A stretch of DNA of 9,159 nucleotides from Pseudomonadota bacterium (GCA_023427355.1 JAEZBK010000189.1:1-9159), one strand, 5' to 3'; positions 1 to 6,695 are shown, counted from the stretch's first letter. Translations and numbers: made by a program. Notes: generated by a model from the sequence alone, not told the origin.

Positions 1-50
1 GCCATGGACAGCATCGCCGCGGCGGCGATGAGTTTCTTTGCGAATTTCAT
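1..50 (-). CDS. Exported protein, 5' end only (cut by window edge)
   Basis: Only the first 17 codons are inside the window. They read MKFAKKLIAAAAMLSMA: two early lysines, then an alanine-rich hydrophobic stretch, which is the start of a Sec signal peptide. The ATG (48-50) is preceded by AAGGAAG at good ribosome-binding distance. The gene lies 48 bases after the stop of the outer-membrane protein at 99-896 and on the same strand, so it is probably the second gene of that operon. The product is therefore a periplasmic or outer-membrane protein, but the mature part is not visible and its family cannot be named. Confidence 0.6.
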   Translation of the reverse strand, partial: MKFAKKLIAAAAMLSM

Positions 51-98
51 TCAGCAATCTTCCTTGGTTAGAAGTTCAAACACCCCGTTGATGCTGCT

Positions 99-896
99 TT
101 AGAACGCCATCTTGATGCCGAAGGAGCCCGTCACGAAGGTTTCCTGCGGGTTGCCCGGAATGGCGGCCTTGTCGGTGAAGTAGGCGATCAGGTCGAAGCT
201 GGCCGACCAGGCGCCCATGCTTTCGGGAATGAAGGTGAGCGGAATGCCCAGCGAGCCGCCGACATAGCCATAGCCGATGCCGCCTTCGGTGCCGCCCTGG
301 AAATTGTCGGTGGTGAAGAAGGCCACGCCCGCCGGGATGCCCAGCGAGAAGCCGCTGCCCAGGTCGAAGCTGGGGCCGACCGACAGGACGACGGCCGAAC
401 CGATATTCTGGGCGCCGTTGCCGGACGCGCGATAGTGCCAGGTGACCTTCGGGTTAAAGGCGAAGTCCGGGATGATCCAGCCCGTGTCGTTGAAGCCGAG
501 CGTGAAGTCCACGATCTCTTCCACGTCACCGGCATAGACCCAGGCGCCATAGGCGATGCCCGCCGTGACCATGCCGAAATTGTAGGTGAGGCCGGTACCC
601 AGATCGAGTTCCTGCAGCGAGCCGCCAATGGCGCTGGGCACGTTCCTGTTGACGTCGGTCCAGGCGCTGACATTCCAGGTGAGCTGCTCGGTCACTGGCA
701 CGAAGACGTCGCCATAGATGAAGCTGGTGGAGCGGCTGCCGAAGAAGTCGCCGCCGGCGCCCCAGACGTCCGCGCCATACGACACGAAGTGGGAGTTGAT
801 GGAGTAGCCGATGTCGCCGGTGACTTCGGCATTGGCCGCGCCCGTGGCCGCCAGCATGGCGATGCCGGACAGCGCGCCGGTGATGATCTTTTTCAT
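99..896 (-). CDS. Outer-membrane beta-barrel protein (porin-like)
   Basis: This is a 265-residue exported protein. Residues 1-23 form a clear Sec signal peptide (MKK, a hydrophobic core, and a cleavage site after ANA). The mature part is rich in glycine, aromatic residues and short alternating polar/hydrophobic stretches, as expected of transmembrane beta strands. It ends in GSFGIKMAF; a C-terminal phenylalanine on a last beta strand is the usual recognition signal for outer-membrane insertion by the BAM complex. The length suits a barrel of roughly 10-14 strands. The reading frame is open upstream to an ATG at 962, but that would put 22 non-hydrophobic residues before the signal peptide; the ATG at 896 has GGGGA about 9 bases upstream and is preferred. 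The substrate is unknown. The gene is divergent from a two-component system, so that system may control it (inference). I do not recognise a named family beyond a generic barrel. Confidence 0.8.
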   Translation of the reverse strand: MKKIITGALSGIAMLAATGAANAEVTGDIGYSINSHFVSYGADVWGAGGDFFGSRSTSFIYGDVFVPVTEQLTWNVSAWTDVNRNVPSAIGGSLQELDLGTGLTYNFGMVTAGIAYGAWVYAGDVEEIVDFTLGFNDTGWIIPDFAFNPKVTWHYRASGNGAQNIGSAVVLSVGPSFDLGSGFSLGIPAGVAFFTTDNFQGGTEGGIGYGYVGGSLGIPLTFIPESMGAWSASFDLIAYFTDKAAIPGNPQETFVTGSFGIKMAF

Positions 897-926
897 GGAA
901 ATAGTCCCCGCTTTTAAGGACCGGGA

Positions 927-943
927 CCATGCCTCTCGCATGG
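927..943. repeat. Inverted repeat CCATGC-N5-GCATGG in the 5' leader of the outer-membrane gene
   Basis: A perfect 6-bp inverted repeat with a 5-base spacer (CTCTC) ends about 30 bases upstream of the ATG of the outer-membrane protein gene. It could be an operator or a leader hairpin. Next to it, GTCCC (904-908) and GGGAC (923-927) are also complementary, and that pairing would cover the GGGGA ribosome-binding site in the mRNA. Function is inferred only from position and symmetry. Confidence 0.4.
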
Positions 944-1001
944 CTTGCCGGTGTGACAGCAAAGTCGGGGAGCAAGGTCAGACTTAGGGTGCACTGCAAC
1001 A

Positions 1002-1019
1002 ATACGCGGAATGACGTAT
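1002..1019. promoter_or_regulatory. Inverted repeat ATACG-N8-CGTAT, possible response-regulator site
   Basis: ATACG (1002-1006) and CGTAT (1015-1019) form a perfect 5-bp inverted repeat with an 8-base spacer between the divergent genes. LuxR/NarL-type regulators bind short inverted repeats as dimers, and a LuxR-type response regulator is encoded just to the right, so this is the best candidate site for it in the region. It would sit upstream of a promoter reading left into the outer-membrane protein gene. A 5-bp repeat can occur by chance, so confidence is low. Confidence 0.3.
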
Positions 1020-1178
1020 GGCCGGGTCCGAATCCGGGCACGCAAATTGCCTATTTCTTGGTCAACCCGTTGCCATAGATGTATTTTTTGTGAATCCCCG
1101 CCTGGCTGACGCCCGCGGCTGCGGTTGCCTGACGCAGGCCTGCTTGTGCAGCGCAAGGCCGGACGCTTTACTTGGGCC

Positions 1179-2888
1179 ATGGGGCGGGCATTCCAGCTTT
1201 TGGAGCAGGGGCTGGCGCGGGTGGCCGATGGCCGCCATGCCCGTTTCCTTGGCGTGACGCTGGGCCTTGGCCTGGCCGCCTTCTTCCTGCTGTGGCGCCT
1301 GCACCTGGCGCAGGCGCTGACCCTTCTCACCGCCCTGGCCGTCTTCCTGGCCCTGATCGTCCCTGCGGCCTGGCTGTGGGCGCGCAGCGATGCGGCAAGC
1401 CGCCGGACGCAGGCGGCGCTGGCGCGGCAGGCAAGGACGCTGGAGGCACAGTTGCGGGCGCAGGCCCGCGCCGACCAGCACCTGCAGGATGCCCGCGCGC
1501 GCGCCGATGCGCGCAACACGGCCAAGAGCAAATATGTGCGCGGCATGAGCCATGAACTGCGCACGCCGCTGAACGCCGTGCTGGGCTATGCGCAGTTGCT
1601 GGAAGGCGATGCGCAACTGAGCGACACCGCAAGGCATGGGGCGCGCGTGATCCGCCGCTCGTCCGAACATCTGTCGAGCCTGGTGGACGGCCTGCTCGAT
1701 ATTTCCATGATCGAGGCCGGACGGCTGACCATCCATCGCGAGGAAGTGGCCCTGCCGGAACTTTTGGCGCAACTGTCCGACATGATCGGGCTGCAGGCGC
1801 GCGAGCAGGGCCTGGCCTTTGCCTGCCATCTGCCGCCCAACCTGCCGCACACCGTGCATACCGACGAAAAGCGGCTGCGCCAGATCCTGATCAACCTTCT
1901 GTCCAACGCGGTGCGTTATACCGATCATGGCCGCGTCAGCCTGCGCGTCAGCTATGGCGGCCAGGTGGCGCGCTTCGACATCGAGGATACGGGGCTCGGC
2001 ATTGCGGCGGAGGATAGCCGGCGCATCTTCGAGCCGTTCGAGCGCATCAACCATCCAAGACGCCCGGCGCGCGGCGGATCGGGGCTGGGCCTGACCATCA
2101 CGCGGCTGCTGACCGAGGCGATGGGGGGCGAGCTGACCTTTACCTCCGTCCCCGGACGCGGGAGCTGCTTCACCGTGCGGCTGATGCTGGCGCCCGTGGC
2201 GGCGCAAAGCCGCAACGCCACGCCGCGCGGCCGGGTGATCACGGGCTATGAAGGCGCACGCCGGCGTATTTTGGCGGTGGATGACGACCCCAACCAGACG
2301 CATTTGCTGCAAGCGGCGCTGGGCGGGCTGGGCTTCGAGGTGGTGACCGCCGACAATGGCGAGGACGGCCTGATGCTGGCGGTGACGCAAAATCCCGACG
2401 CGGTGCTGCTGGATGTGAACATGCCCGGCGCCACGGGCTGGCAGATGGCGGCGCGAATGCGCGAGGCGCTGACGCGGCGCGTGCCGGTGATCATGATCTC
2501 GGCCTATGCGCCCGAACAGGGCGCCATGGCGGGGGCGGCGGACCATCATGACGCCTATCTGATGAAGCCCTTGCGGCTGGAAAAGCTGCTGGACCAGCTT
2601 GGCAGGCTGCTTTCGCTGACATGGACATATGGGACGCAGGATGCGCCCCTCCTCCATCCGGGCGTGAGCGGCCCCCTGCCCGGCGCGGCCCATCTGGAGC
2701 AGTTGCAGCAGCTTGGCCGCATCGGGCACCTGCACGGCATCCTGGCCAAGCTGGACGAGATCGGCGCGGCATCGCCCGATACGGCGCAGGCGCTGGCGGC
2801 ACTGCGCCGCCTGACCGAGGATTGCGACCTGGACGGCTATCGCGCCGCCATCGAGGCGATGCAGCGCGCAGGAGACGGGCGCCCGTGA
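1179..2888 (+). CDS. Hybrid sensor histidine kinase with C-terminal receiver domain
   Basis: The product is a 569-residue inner-membrane hybrid kinase that autophosphorylates on histidine and passes phosphate to an aspartate. Two hydrophobic segments (about 22-40 and 45-68) form a tight hairpin with almost no periplasmic loop, so it probably senses a membrane or cytoplasmic signal. A helical linker (70-118) leads to the HisKA domain with H125 in SHELRTP. The ATPase domain follows: N box around N243, DTGLGI at 270-275, and GGSGLGL at 299-305. The receiver domain (about 362-480) has acidic D368-D370, phosphoacceptor D412 in LLDVNMP, S441 and K463. A helical tail of about 85 residues follows; it lacks a recognisable HPt motif. 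The ATG at 1179 is chosen because it leaves a short N terminus before the first membrane segment; in-frame TTG (1125) and GTG (1146) are alternatives, and none has an ideal ribosome-binding site. The stop overlaps the regulator start, so both are co-translated. Confidence 0.9.
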   Translation: MGRAFQLLEQGLARVADGRHARFLGVTLGLGLAAFFLLWRLHLAQALTLLTALAVFLALIVPAAWLWARSDAASRRTQAALARQARTLEAQLRAQARADQHLQDARARADARNTAKSKYVRGMSHELRTPLNAVLGYAQLLEGDAQLSDTARHGARVIRRSSEHLSSLVDGLLDISMIEAGRLTIHREEVALPELLAQLSDMIGLQAREQGLAFACHLPPNLPHTVHTDEKRLRQILINLLSNAVRYTDHGRVSLRVSYGGQVARFDIEDTGLGIAAEDSRRIFEPFERINHPRRPARGGSGLGLTITRLLTEAMGGELTFTSVPGRGSCFTVRLMLAPVAAQSRNATPRGRVITGYEGARRRILAVDDDPNQTHLLQAALGGLGFEVVTADNGEDGLMLAVTQNPDAVLLDVNMPGATGWQMAARMREALTRRVPVIMISAYAPEQGAMAGAADHHDAYLMKPLRLEKLLDQLGRLLSLTWTYGTQDAPLLHPGVSGPLPGAAHLEQLQQLGRIGHLHGILAKLDEIGAASPDTAQALAALRRLTEDCDLDGYRAAIEAMQRAGDGRP

Positions 2889-3760
2889 CAGACACCAAGC
2901 CCGTGATCCTGGTGGTGGATGACGATTCCGGCGCGCTCTCCATGATGTCGGCCATCCTGGAAAAGGCCGGCATGACCGCGCTGGTGGCGCGCGACGGCGC
3001 AGGCGCGCTGGCGCTTTTGGAACATGCCCTGCCCGACCTGATCCTGATGGATGGCGTGATGCCGCGCATGGATGGCTTCGACGCCGCGCGCGCCATCAAG
3101 CGCGATGCGCGCTTCGCCCATGTGCCGGTGATCTTCCTGACGGGCCTGGCCGAACCGGAAAACATGGTGAAGGGCTTCGAAACGGGGGGCGTGGACTACA
3201 TCACCAAGCCCATCGTGCCCGAAGTGATGCTGGCGCGGGTGAAGGCGCACCTGGCCAATGCGCGGCTGGCGCAAAGCGCGCGACGGGCGCTGGATGTATC
3301 GGGTTCGCCCCTGCTGGCCACCGATGCGATGGGCGAGGTTCTGTGGGTGACGCCCAAGGGCGTTGACCGGCTGGGCGGCGGGGACTGGCGCGGCGCCGTC
3401 GCGCCGATGCTGGCCAGGATCGTGGACGGCAGGCTGGATGATGCCGCCCTGCCCGTGGCGGGCGGACTTCTGGCGTCCTTCATCGGCGAAGTGCGGCCGG
3501 GGGAATATCTGGTGCGGCTGAAGGAACCCGGCGCGCCCAGCGAAAGCGCGGTGCTCAAGGACCTGTTCGCCCTGACCGATCGCGAGACCGAAGTGCTGGT
3601 GTGGATCGCCAAGGGCAAGTCCAACCGCGACGCGGCGGAGATACTGGGCTGCAGCCCGCGCACCATCAACAAGCATCTGGAGCAGATTTTCCAGAAGCTG
3701 GACGTGGAAAACCGCACCGCCGCGGCGATGAAGGTGATCCAGGCGCTGAGCGAGCATTGA
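2885..3760 (+). CDS. LuxR-family response regulator transcription factor
   Basis: The product is a 291-residue DNA-binding response regulator. Residues 6-120 are a receiver domain with D12-D14, phosphoacceptor D56 in LILMDGVMP, T86 and K108 followed by proline. Residues 230-291 are a GerE/LuxR helix-turn-helix (LTDRETEVL at the start, SPRTINKHLEQIFQKL as the recognition helix region). Between them lies an unusual linker of about 100 residues; SGSPLLATDAMGEVLWVTP within it resembles the opening strands of a PAS domain, so it may be a degenerate sensory fold. The gene starts at GTG, overlapping the kinase stop as GTGA, with AGGAG about 10 bases upstream; this tight coupling marks the kinase as its partner. 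Targets are unknown; the divergent outer-membrane gene or the kinase operon itself are the nearest candidates. The frame is open further upstream (to 2621) only as a shadow of the kinase gene. Confidence 0.9.
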   Translation: MTDTKPVILVVDDDSGALSMMSAILEKAGMTALVARDGAGALALLEHALPDLILMDGVMPRMDGFDAARAIKRDARFAHVPVIFLTGLAEPENMVKGFETGGVDYITKPIVPEVMLARVKAHLANARLAQSARRALDVSGSPLLATDAMGEVLWVTPKGVDRLGGGDWRGAVAPMLARIVDGRLDDAALPVAGGLLASFIGEVRPGEYLVRLKEPGAPSESAVLKDLFALTDRETEVLVWIAKGKSNRDAAEILGCSPRTINKHLEQIFQKLDVENRTAAAMKVIQALSEH

Positions 3761-3773
3761 GGCTCAACGCCGT

Positions 3774-3802
3774 CAGGGCCGGCGCCGTGAACGCCAGCCC
3801 TG
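3774..3802. terminator. GC-rich hairpin after the response regulator (possible terminator)
   Basis: CAGGGC (3774-3779) pairs with GCCCTG (3797-3802). Inside it, GGCG (3781-3784) pairs with CGCC (3792-3795) around a 7-base loop, leaving one C/A mismatch. It begins 13 bases after the response-regulator stop, in a convergent gap where both strands need termination. There is no T tract after it on either strand, so it would be a weak intrinsic terminator or a structure aiding Rho-dependent termination. Confidence 0.4.
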
Positions 3803-3817
3803 GGGCTGCTCCCGTTG

Positions 3818-3841
3818 CCGCGGCGTGGGAGACGCGCGCGG
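3818..3841. terminator. Second GC-rich hairpin in the convergent gap (possible bidirectional terminator)
   Basis: CCGCGGCGT (3818-3826) pairs with ACGC (3832-3835) and CGCGG (3837-3841) around a GGGAG loop, giving a 9-bp stem with one bulged G. It lies between the stops of the response regulator (3760) and the DUF2807 gene (3869). Position and stem strength suggest transcription termination from both sides. No T run follows in either direction, which lowers confidence. Confidence 0.4.
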
Positions 3842-3868
3842 GTCGGGACGGCTAGCTTGTGCCGCGCG

Positions 3869-4549
3869 TCAGTCGCGTTTGCGCCGTGTGTAGGTCTGCC
3901 CGCCGGCGATGACGCGGCCGGAGCCGGAGATGGAATGGTCCATCGCCTGTGGCCGCTCGCGGATGCGCACCGTGCCGGAGCCGGAGATCGTGGCTTCCAC
4001 CTGCCGCGCCGCCGCCAGTTCGACAGAGCCGCTGCCGGAGACGCGGATATCGGCCTGCTCTGCCGCAAGGCCGTTCAGCCGGACCTGGCCAGAGCCGGAG
4101 ACATGGGCTTCCAGCCGTTCGACCTGGCCGCGCGCCTCGATCCGGCCGCTGCCGCTGACATGGGCCTGGAGGTCGCGCTGCCGAAGCGCGGCTTCCAATG
4201 TCACCTGGCTGCTGCCGCTGACGGATACTTCCGACAGATTGACGCCGCTGATGGTGACTTCGATGCGTTCGCGCGGCCCGTTGAAGCTCCAATTGCTGCT
4301 CTCCATGCCCAGGTCGCCGCGGCGCAGATAGGCGCGGCGCACCAGCTCTTCCGGACCGGTCATGACCACGCGCGCGGGGCCGCCGGGCACCACGCGCACG
4401 GTCATGGCGCCGCCCACGCCCAGCCTTGCGCCGCCATCCCAGGCCCATTCGCGATGGCCGGGACGATCCACGGTGGGGCGCGCATCCTGCGCCATGGCGG
4501 GAAGGCACAGCAAAAGGGCCAGGGTGAAATGCGTCAGGAGGGTTTTCAT
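3869..4549 (-). CDS. Secreted head-GIN-domain protein (DUF2807 family)
   Basis: The product is a 226-residue exported protein. Residues 1-20 are a signal peptide ending in AMA. The rest matches the style of the DUF2807 / 'putative auto-transporter adhesin, head GIN' family: short beta strands separated by regularly spaced SGSG turns at about 111, 132, 151, 171, 189 and 208, a period of 18-21 residues, as expected for a right-handed beta-helix with one turn per coil. The C terminus is basic (TRRKRD). No enzyme motif is seen, and the molecular role of the family is not established; surface or periplasmic binding is usually assumed. The gene starts 14 bases after the TonB-dependent receptor stop, with AAAGG about 8 bases before the ATG and next to that stop, so the two are probably translationally coupled and act in the same envelope process. 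The frame stays open far upstream inside the receptor gene, but the signal peptide and ribosome-binding site fix the start. Confidence 0.85.
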   Translation of the reverse strand: MKTLLTHFTLALLLCLPAMAQDARPTVDRPGHREWAWDGGARLGVGGAMTVRVVPGGPARVVMTGPEELVRRAYLRRGDLGMESSNWSFNGPRERIEVTISGVNLSEVSVSGSSQVTLEAALRQRDLQAHVSGSGRIEARGQVERLEAHVSGSGQVRLNGLAAEQADIRVSGSGSVELAAARQVEATISGSGTVRIRERPQAMDHSISGSGRVIAGGQTYTRRKRD

Positions 4550-4563
4550 GGGATAGGCCTTTC

Positions 4564-6576
4564 TCAGAAGGTGCCGCTGATGGTGAACTGGAACATGTGA
4601 CCGATGGGCCGGTTGCGATATTCGATGAAGCTGATGGGATCGGTGCGGCGCCCGGCATAGACCGTGCGGTTCCAGGTGCTGTCGGCGTCGAACAGGTTGT
4701 TGATCTGGAAGCGGCCGACCAGGCCGAAGATGTTCTTGTGCTCGACCCAGATGCCGGACCAGGCCGGGCCTTCCCACTGGCGCCCCGTCTCGGTCAGGCG
4801 GTAGCCATAATACTGTTCGTAATATTCCCAGTAGCCGCCCGTGGCCCAATCGGTGCCCGGTATGTCCCAGCGCAGGCCGAACTCGGCCACATAGTGCGTG
4901 TCGTTGCTGATGGGGCGCGTGACCAGGGTCAGCGGATCTCGCACCGCGCTGTCCTGGTATTGCAGGCGGAAGTCGAACTTGGCGCCCGCCCAGCCCAGCG
5001 GATCGAGATTGACGGTGCCCTTCCATTCCACGCCATAGCGCGTGGCGCTGTCGAGATTGCCGGGAGATTCCCCGGTGGGACCGATGGGGATGGTGTCTAT
5101 GATGTCTTCGATCTGGCGGGCATAGAGCCTGAGCGTGGTCGAACCCCAATCGCCCATGGCGCGCACCGTTTCCAGCTCGGCTTCCCAGCTTTGCGGCGGC
5201 ACCAGGTCGGGGTTGCCGGCATTGGCGGTGTTGTTGGTGAGATTGACCGAGGCCAGGAAGCTGCCAAAGCCGATCTGGCCCACGCGCCGTTCCAGCTTCA
5301 GCGCGAAGCTGGTGTCGGGATCGGCCTGCCAGGTGAGCAGCGCCTGGCCCTTGGGCCGGAAGAAGTCGCGCGTCTTGCCGCCCGCGCCGACCTGTTCCAG
5401 CGTGGATTGTTCGGCGCCCCCGGTCAGGCGCATGGTGAGGCCTTCGGCCAGGGTGGCGCCATAGCTGAGCGCGTAGTCGTAGCGGTCTTCCTGCACATTG
5501 CCGGTGCCATTCGCCAGCGGGATTTCCGTGAAGCCGGTGGGCCCCAGGGTGAAGAGGCGCGAGACATTCTCGAGCTTGTTGAAGGCATTTTCGGCGGATA
5601 GCTGCCAGTCGCCCCACAGGGTGAAGCGGTATTCGGCCCGCAGCACCCGCTCCAGATTGTCGGATATCACGGCATTGCGGCTGCCCTGGTCTGGTGAGCC
5701 GTCGCGATAACGGGTGACGGCCTGCTGCGCGACGGGCTGGTTGTTCTGCCGGTTCAGGCCAATCAGCTTCAGCTTGCCCGGACCCACGCCGAATTCGACA
5801 TCACCATTGATGTCGAGAAAGCGGCTGTCTTCATCATTGTCTATGAAGCGGTTGCGGTCGGGCTGGCCGCTGCCGGTGCGCAAGCCCCGCTCGTAATAGG
5901 TGGCGATGACGGCGCGCCATTGCACCGCCAGGTTGGCGGTGATGCCTTCCCAGTCGTTGAGGGTGAGCTTGCCGTTGAGCGCGATCTGGTCGCCGCCATT
6001 GGACCAGCGCTCCTCGCGCGTTTCGATCAGATCGAGCGCGCTGTTGTAGATATAGGTGGGCCCGCCTGCCCCGCCGCGCCAGGCATTGTTGGCGGCGGAC
6101 AGCGAATATTCCAGCGGCCCCAGCGCGCCATTGATCGAAACATCACCACGCCGCAGGACGGGCTTGGTGACATGATCGCGAAACTCCGGCCGATAGGAGA
6201 ATTGTCCGCTGATCCCGCTGGATTCCACCACCACATTGGCGACGAGGCCCGACAGGCCCGCCACGTCATAGGCCGTGGCTTCGCGTATCTCGATCCGCAC
6301 CACCGTCTTGGCGGTGTAGCGCTCCAGCTCGCCATAGATGCCGTTCTTGGTCGAAACCCGCTTGCCGTTGATCAGCACGTTGGCGCTCGCCTGGCCCAGG
6401 CCGCGATCGCCATTGTTCTCGCGGATGGAAAAGCCGGACACCTGTTGCAGCATCTGCAGCGCGTTGCGCGGGGCGAAACGTTCGAATTCGGCGGGCAGAT
6501 AGTTGCGCACCTCCTGCGCATGGGCAGGCATGGCGAGCAGAACGGAGGACATGAGCAGGCAGGACAGGAAACGCAT
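4564..6576 (-). CDS. TonB-dependent outer-membrane receptor
   Basis: The product is a 670-residue receptor expected to import a scarce ligand across the outer membrane using TonB/ExbBD energy. Residues 1-20 are a signal peptide (cleavage after AHA). Residues about 30-118 form the plug: FERFAPRNALQMLQQVSGFSI opens it, LINGKRVSTK lies in the middle, and VVRIEIREATAYDVAGLSG with VANVVVES corresponds to the usual RIEV...G.V..v end of the plug. The remainder is a beta barrel with aromatic strand ends, finishing in TISGTF with terminal phenylalanine. At 670 residues it is on the short side of the family and has no N-terminal carboxypeptidase-like or signalling extension, so it is not a sigma-regulator transducer. 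The ATG at 6576 has GAAAGGG about 5 bases upstream. The ligand is unknown: no iron or heme uptake genes are adjacent, so siderophore, carbohydrate or peptide uptake all remain possible. It is followed at 14 bases by the DUF2807 gene. Confidence 0.9.
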   Translation of the reverse strand: MRFLSCLLMSSVLLAMPAHAQEVRNYLPAEFERFAPRNALQMLQQVSGFSIRENNGDRGLGQASANVLINGKRVSTKNGIYGELERYTAKTVVRIEIREATAYDVAGLSGLVANVVVESSGISGQFSYRPEFRDHVTKPVLRRGDVSINGALGPLEYSLSAANNAWRGGAGGPTYIYNSALDLIETREERWSNGGDQIALNGKLTLNDWEGITANLAVQWRAVIATYYERGLRTGSGQPDRNRFIDNDEDSRFLDINGDVEFGVGPGKLKLIGLNRQNNQPVAQQAVTRYRDGSPDQGSRNAVISDNLERVLRAEYRFTLWGDWQLSAENAFNKLENVSRLFTLGPTGFTEIPLANGTGNVQEDRYDYALSYGATLAEGLTMRLTGGAEQSTLEQVGAGGKTRDFFRPKGQALLTWQADPDTSFALKLERRVGQIGFGSFLASVNLTNNTANAGNPDLVPPQSWEAELETVRAMGDWGSTTLRLYARQIEDIIDTIPIGPTGESPGNLDSATRYGVEWKGTVNLDPLGWAGAKFDFRLQYQDSAVRDPLTLVTRPISNDTHYVAEFGLRWDIPGTDWATGGYWEYYEQYYGYRLTETGRQWEGPAWSGIWVEHKNIFGLVGRFQINNLFDADSTWNRTVYAGRRTDPISFIEYRNRPIGHMFQFTISGTF

Positions 6577-6599
6577 GGGGGACCCTTTCCGGGCTTCTC

Positions 6600-6660
6600 T
6601 ATATACTGTTTACGACAAGGTACCTTGTTTTACAAGGCAGGTAGAATTATTACTTGTTCA
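6600..6660 (-). promoter_or_regulatory. Promoter/operator region of the TonB receptor operon with 14-bp palindrome
   Basis: This AT-rich stretch lies just upstream of the receptor ATG. A perfect palindrome ACAAGGTACCTTGT occupies 6615-6628. The half-site ACAAGG recurs at 6632-6637, and a relaxed copy ACTTGT lies at 6652-6657. TATATA (6600-6605) is a reasonable -10 box on the minus strand about 24 bases before the ATG; the palindrome then falls over the -35 position, where no good -35 hexamer is visible. The arrangement is what a repressor blocking RNA polymerase, or an activator replacing the -35 contact, would need. The regulator is unknown and not obviously encoded in the window. Confidence 0.6.
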
Positions 6661-6667
6661 GATGCCG

Positions 6668-6695
6668 AAAACCGGCCCGCCGGATGCAGGGCCGG
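6668..6695 (-). terminator. Rho-independent terminator of the M56/small repeat protein unit
   Basis: Read on the minus strand, CCGGCCC (6695-6689) pairs perfectly with GGGCCGG (6678-6672) around a 10-base loop, and TTTT (6671-6668) follows at once. The stem begins 9 bases after the stop codon of the small repeat protein. Strong stem, short loop and T run make this the best intrinsic terminator in the window, and it isolates this unit from the TonB receptor operon further along the same strand. Confidence 0.75.

Larger units (their letters stand above)
897..1178. promoter_or_regulatory. Divergent intergenic control region
   Basis: About 280 bases separate the outer-membrane protein gene (left, minus strand) from the histidine kinase gene (right, plus strand). 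No protein with a credible start lies here. The region must hold promoters for both directions. It is locally less GC-rich around 1040-1095, where TTGCCA (1071) and a T-rich stretch occur, but no convincing -35/-10 pair at normal spacing could be picked by eye. It contains two inverted repeats, annotated separately at 927-943 and 1002-1019. The kinase frame is also open from a TTG at 1125 and a GTG at 1146, so part of this stretch may be coding if one of those is used. Confidence 0.55.

Noticed and set aside
897..962. Extension of the outer-membrane protein to an upstream ATG at 962
   Set aside because: It would put 22 residues, mostly polar or charged, before a normal signal peptide; the ATG at 896 has a ribosome-binding site.
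1062..2735. Open frame of 557 codons on the minus strand opposite the histidine kinase gene
   Set aside because: It is rich in His, Gln, Arg and Ala with no domain, signal peptide or membrane pattern, and lies opposite a gene with complete kinase and receiver motifs. This is a high-GC antisense shadow.
2621..2884. In-frame extension of the response regulator upstream of 2885
   Set aside because: The extension is proline/arginine-rich shadow of the kinase gene; the receiver domain begins right after the GTG at 2885, which overlaps the kinase stop.
2616..2888. HPt domain in the tail of the hybrid kinase
   Set aside because: The segment is helical but lacks the conserved HxxKG context around a histidine; kept as an open question in the findings.
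2837..3757. Minus-strand open frame opposite the response regulator (also a longer one at 3196-4068)
   Set aside because: Low-complexity His/Gln/Arg/Ala-rich composition with no motifs; both are shadows of a gene with an intact receiver and helix-turn-helix.
4597..5601. Plus-strand open frame opposite the TonB receptor (and others at 3815-4600 and 5920-6750)
   Set aside because: No recognisable domain, signal or credible start context; they lie opposite the receptor and DUF2807 genes, whose motifs are complete.
4550..5617. In-frame extension of the DUF2807 gene into the TonB receptor gene
   Set aside because: The extension lacks family similarity, overlaps a well-supported receptor gene in another frame, and the internal ATG at 4549 starts a clear signal peptide with a ribosome-binding site.
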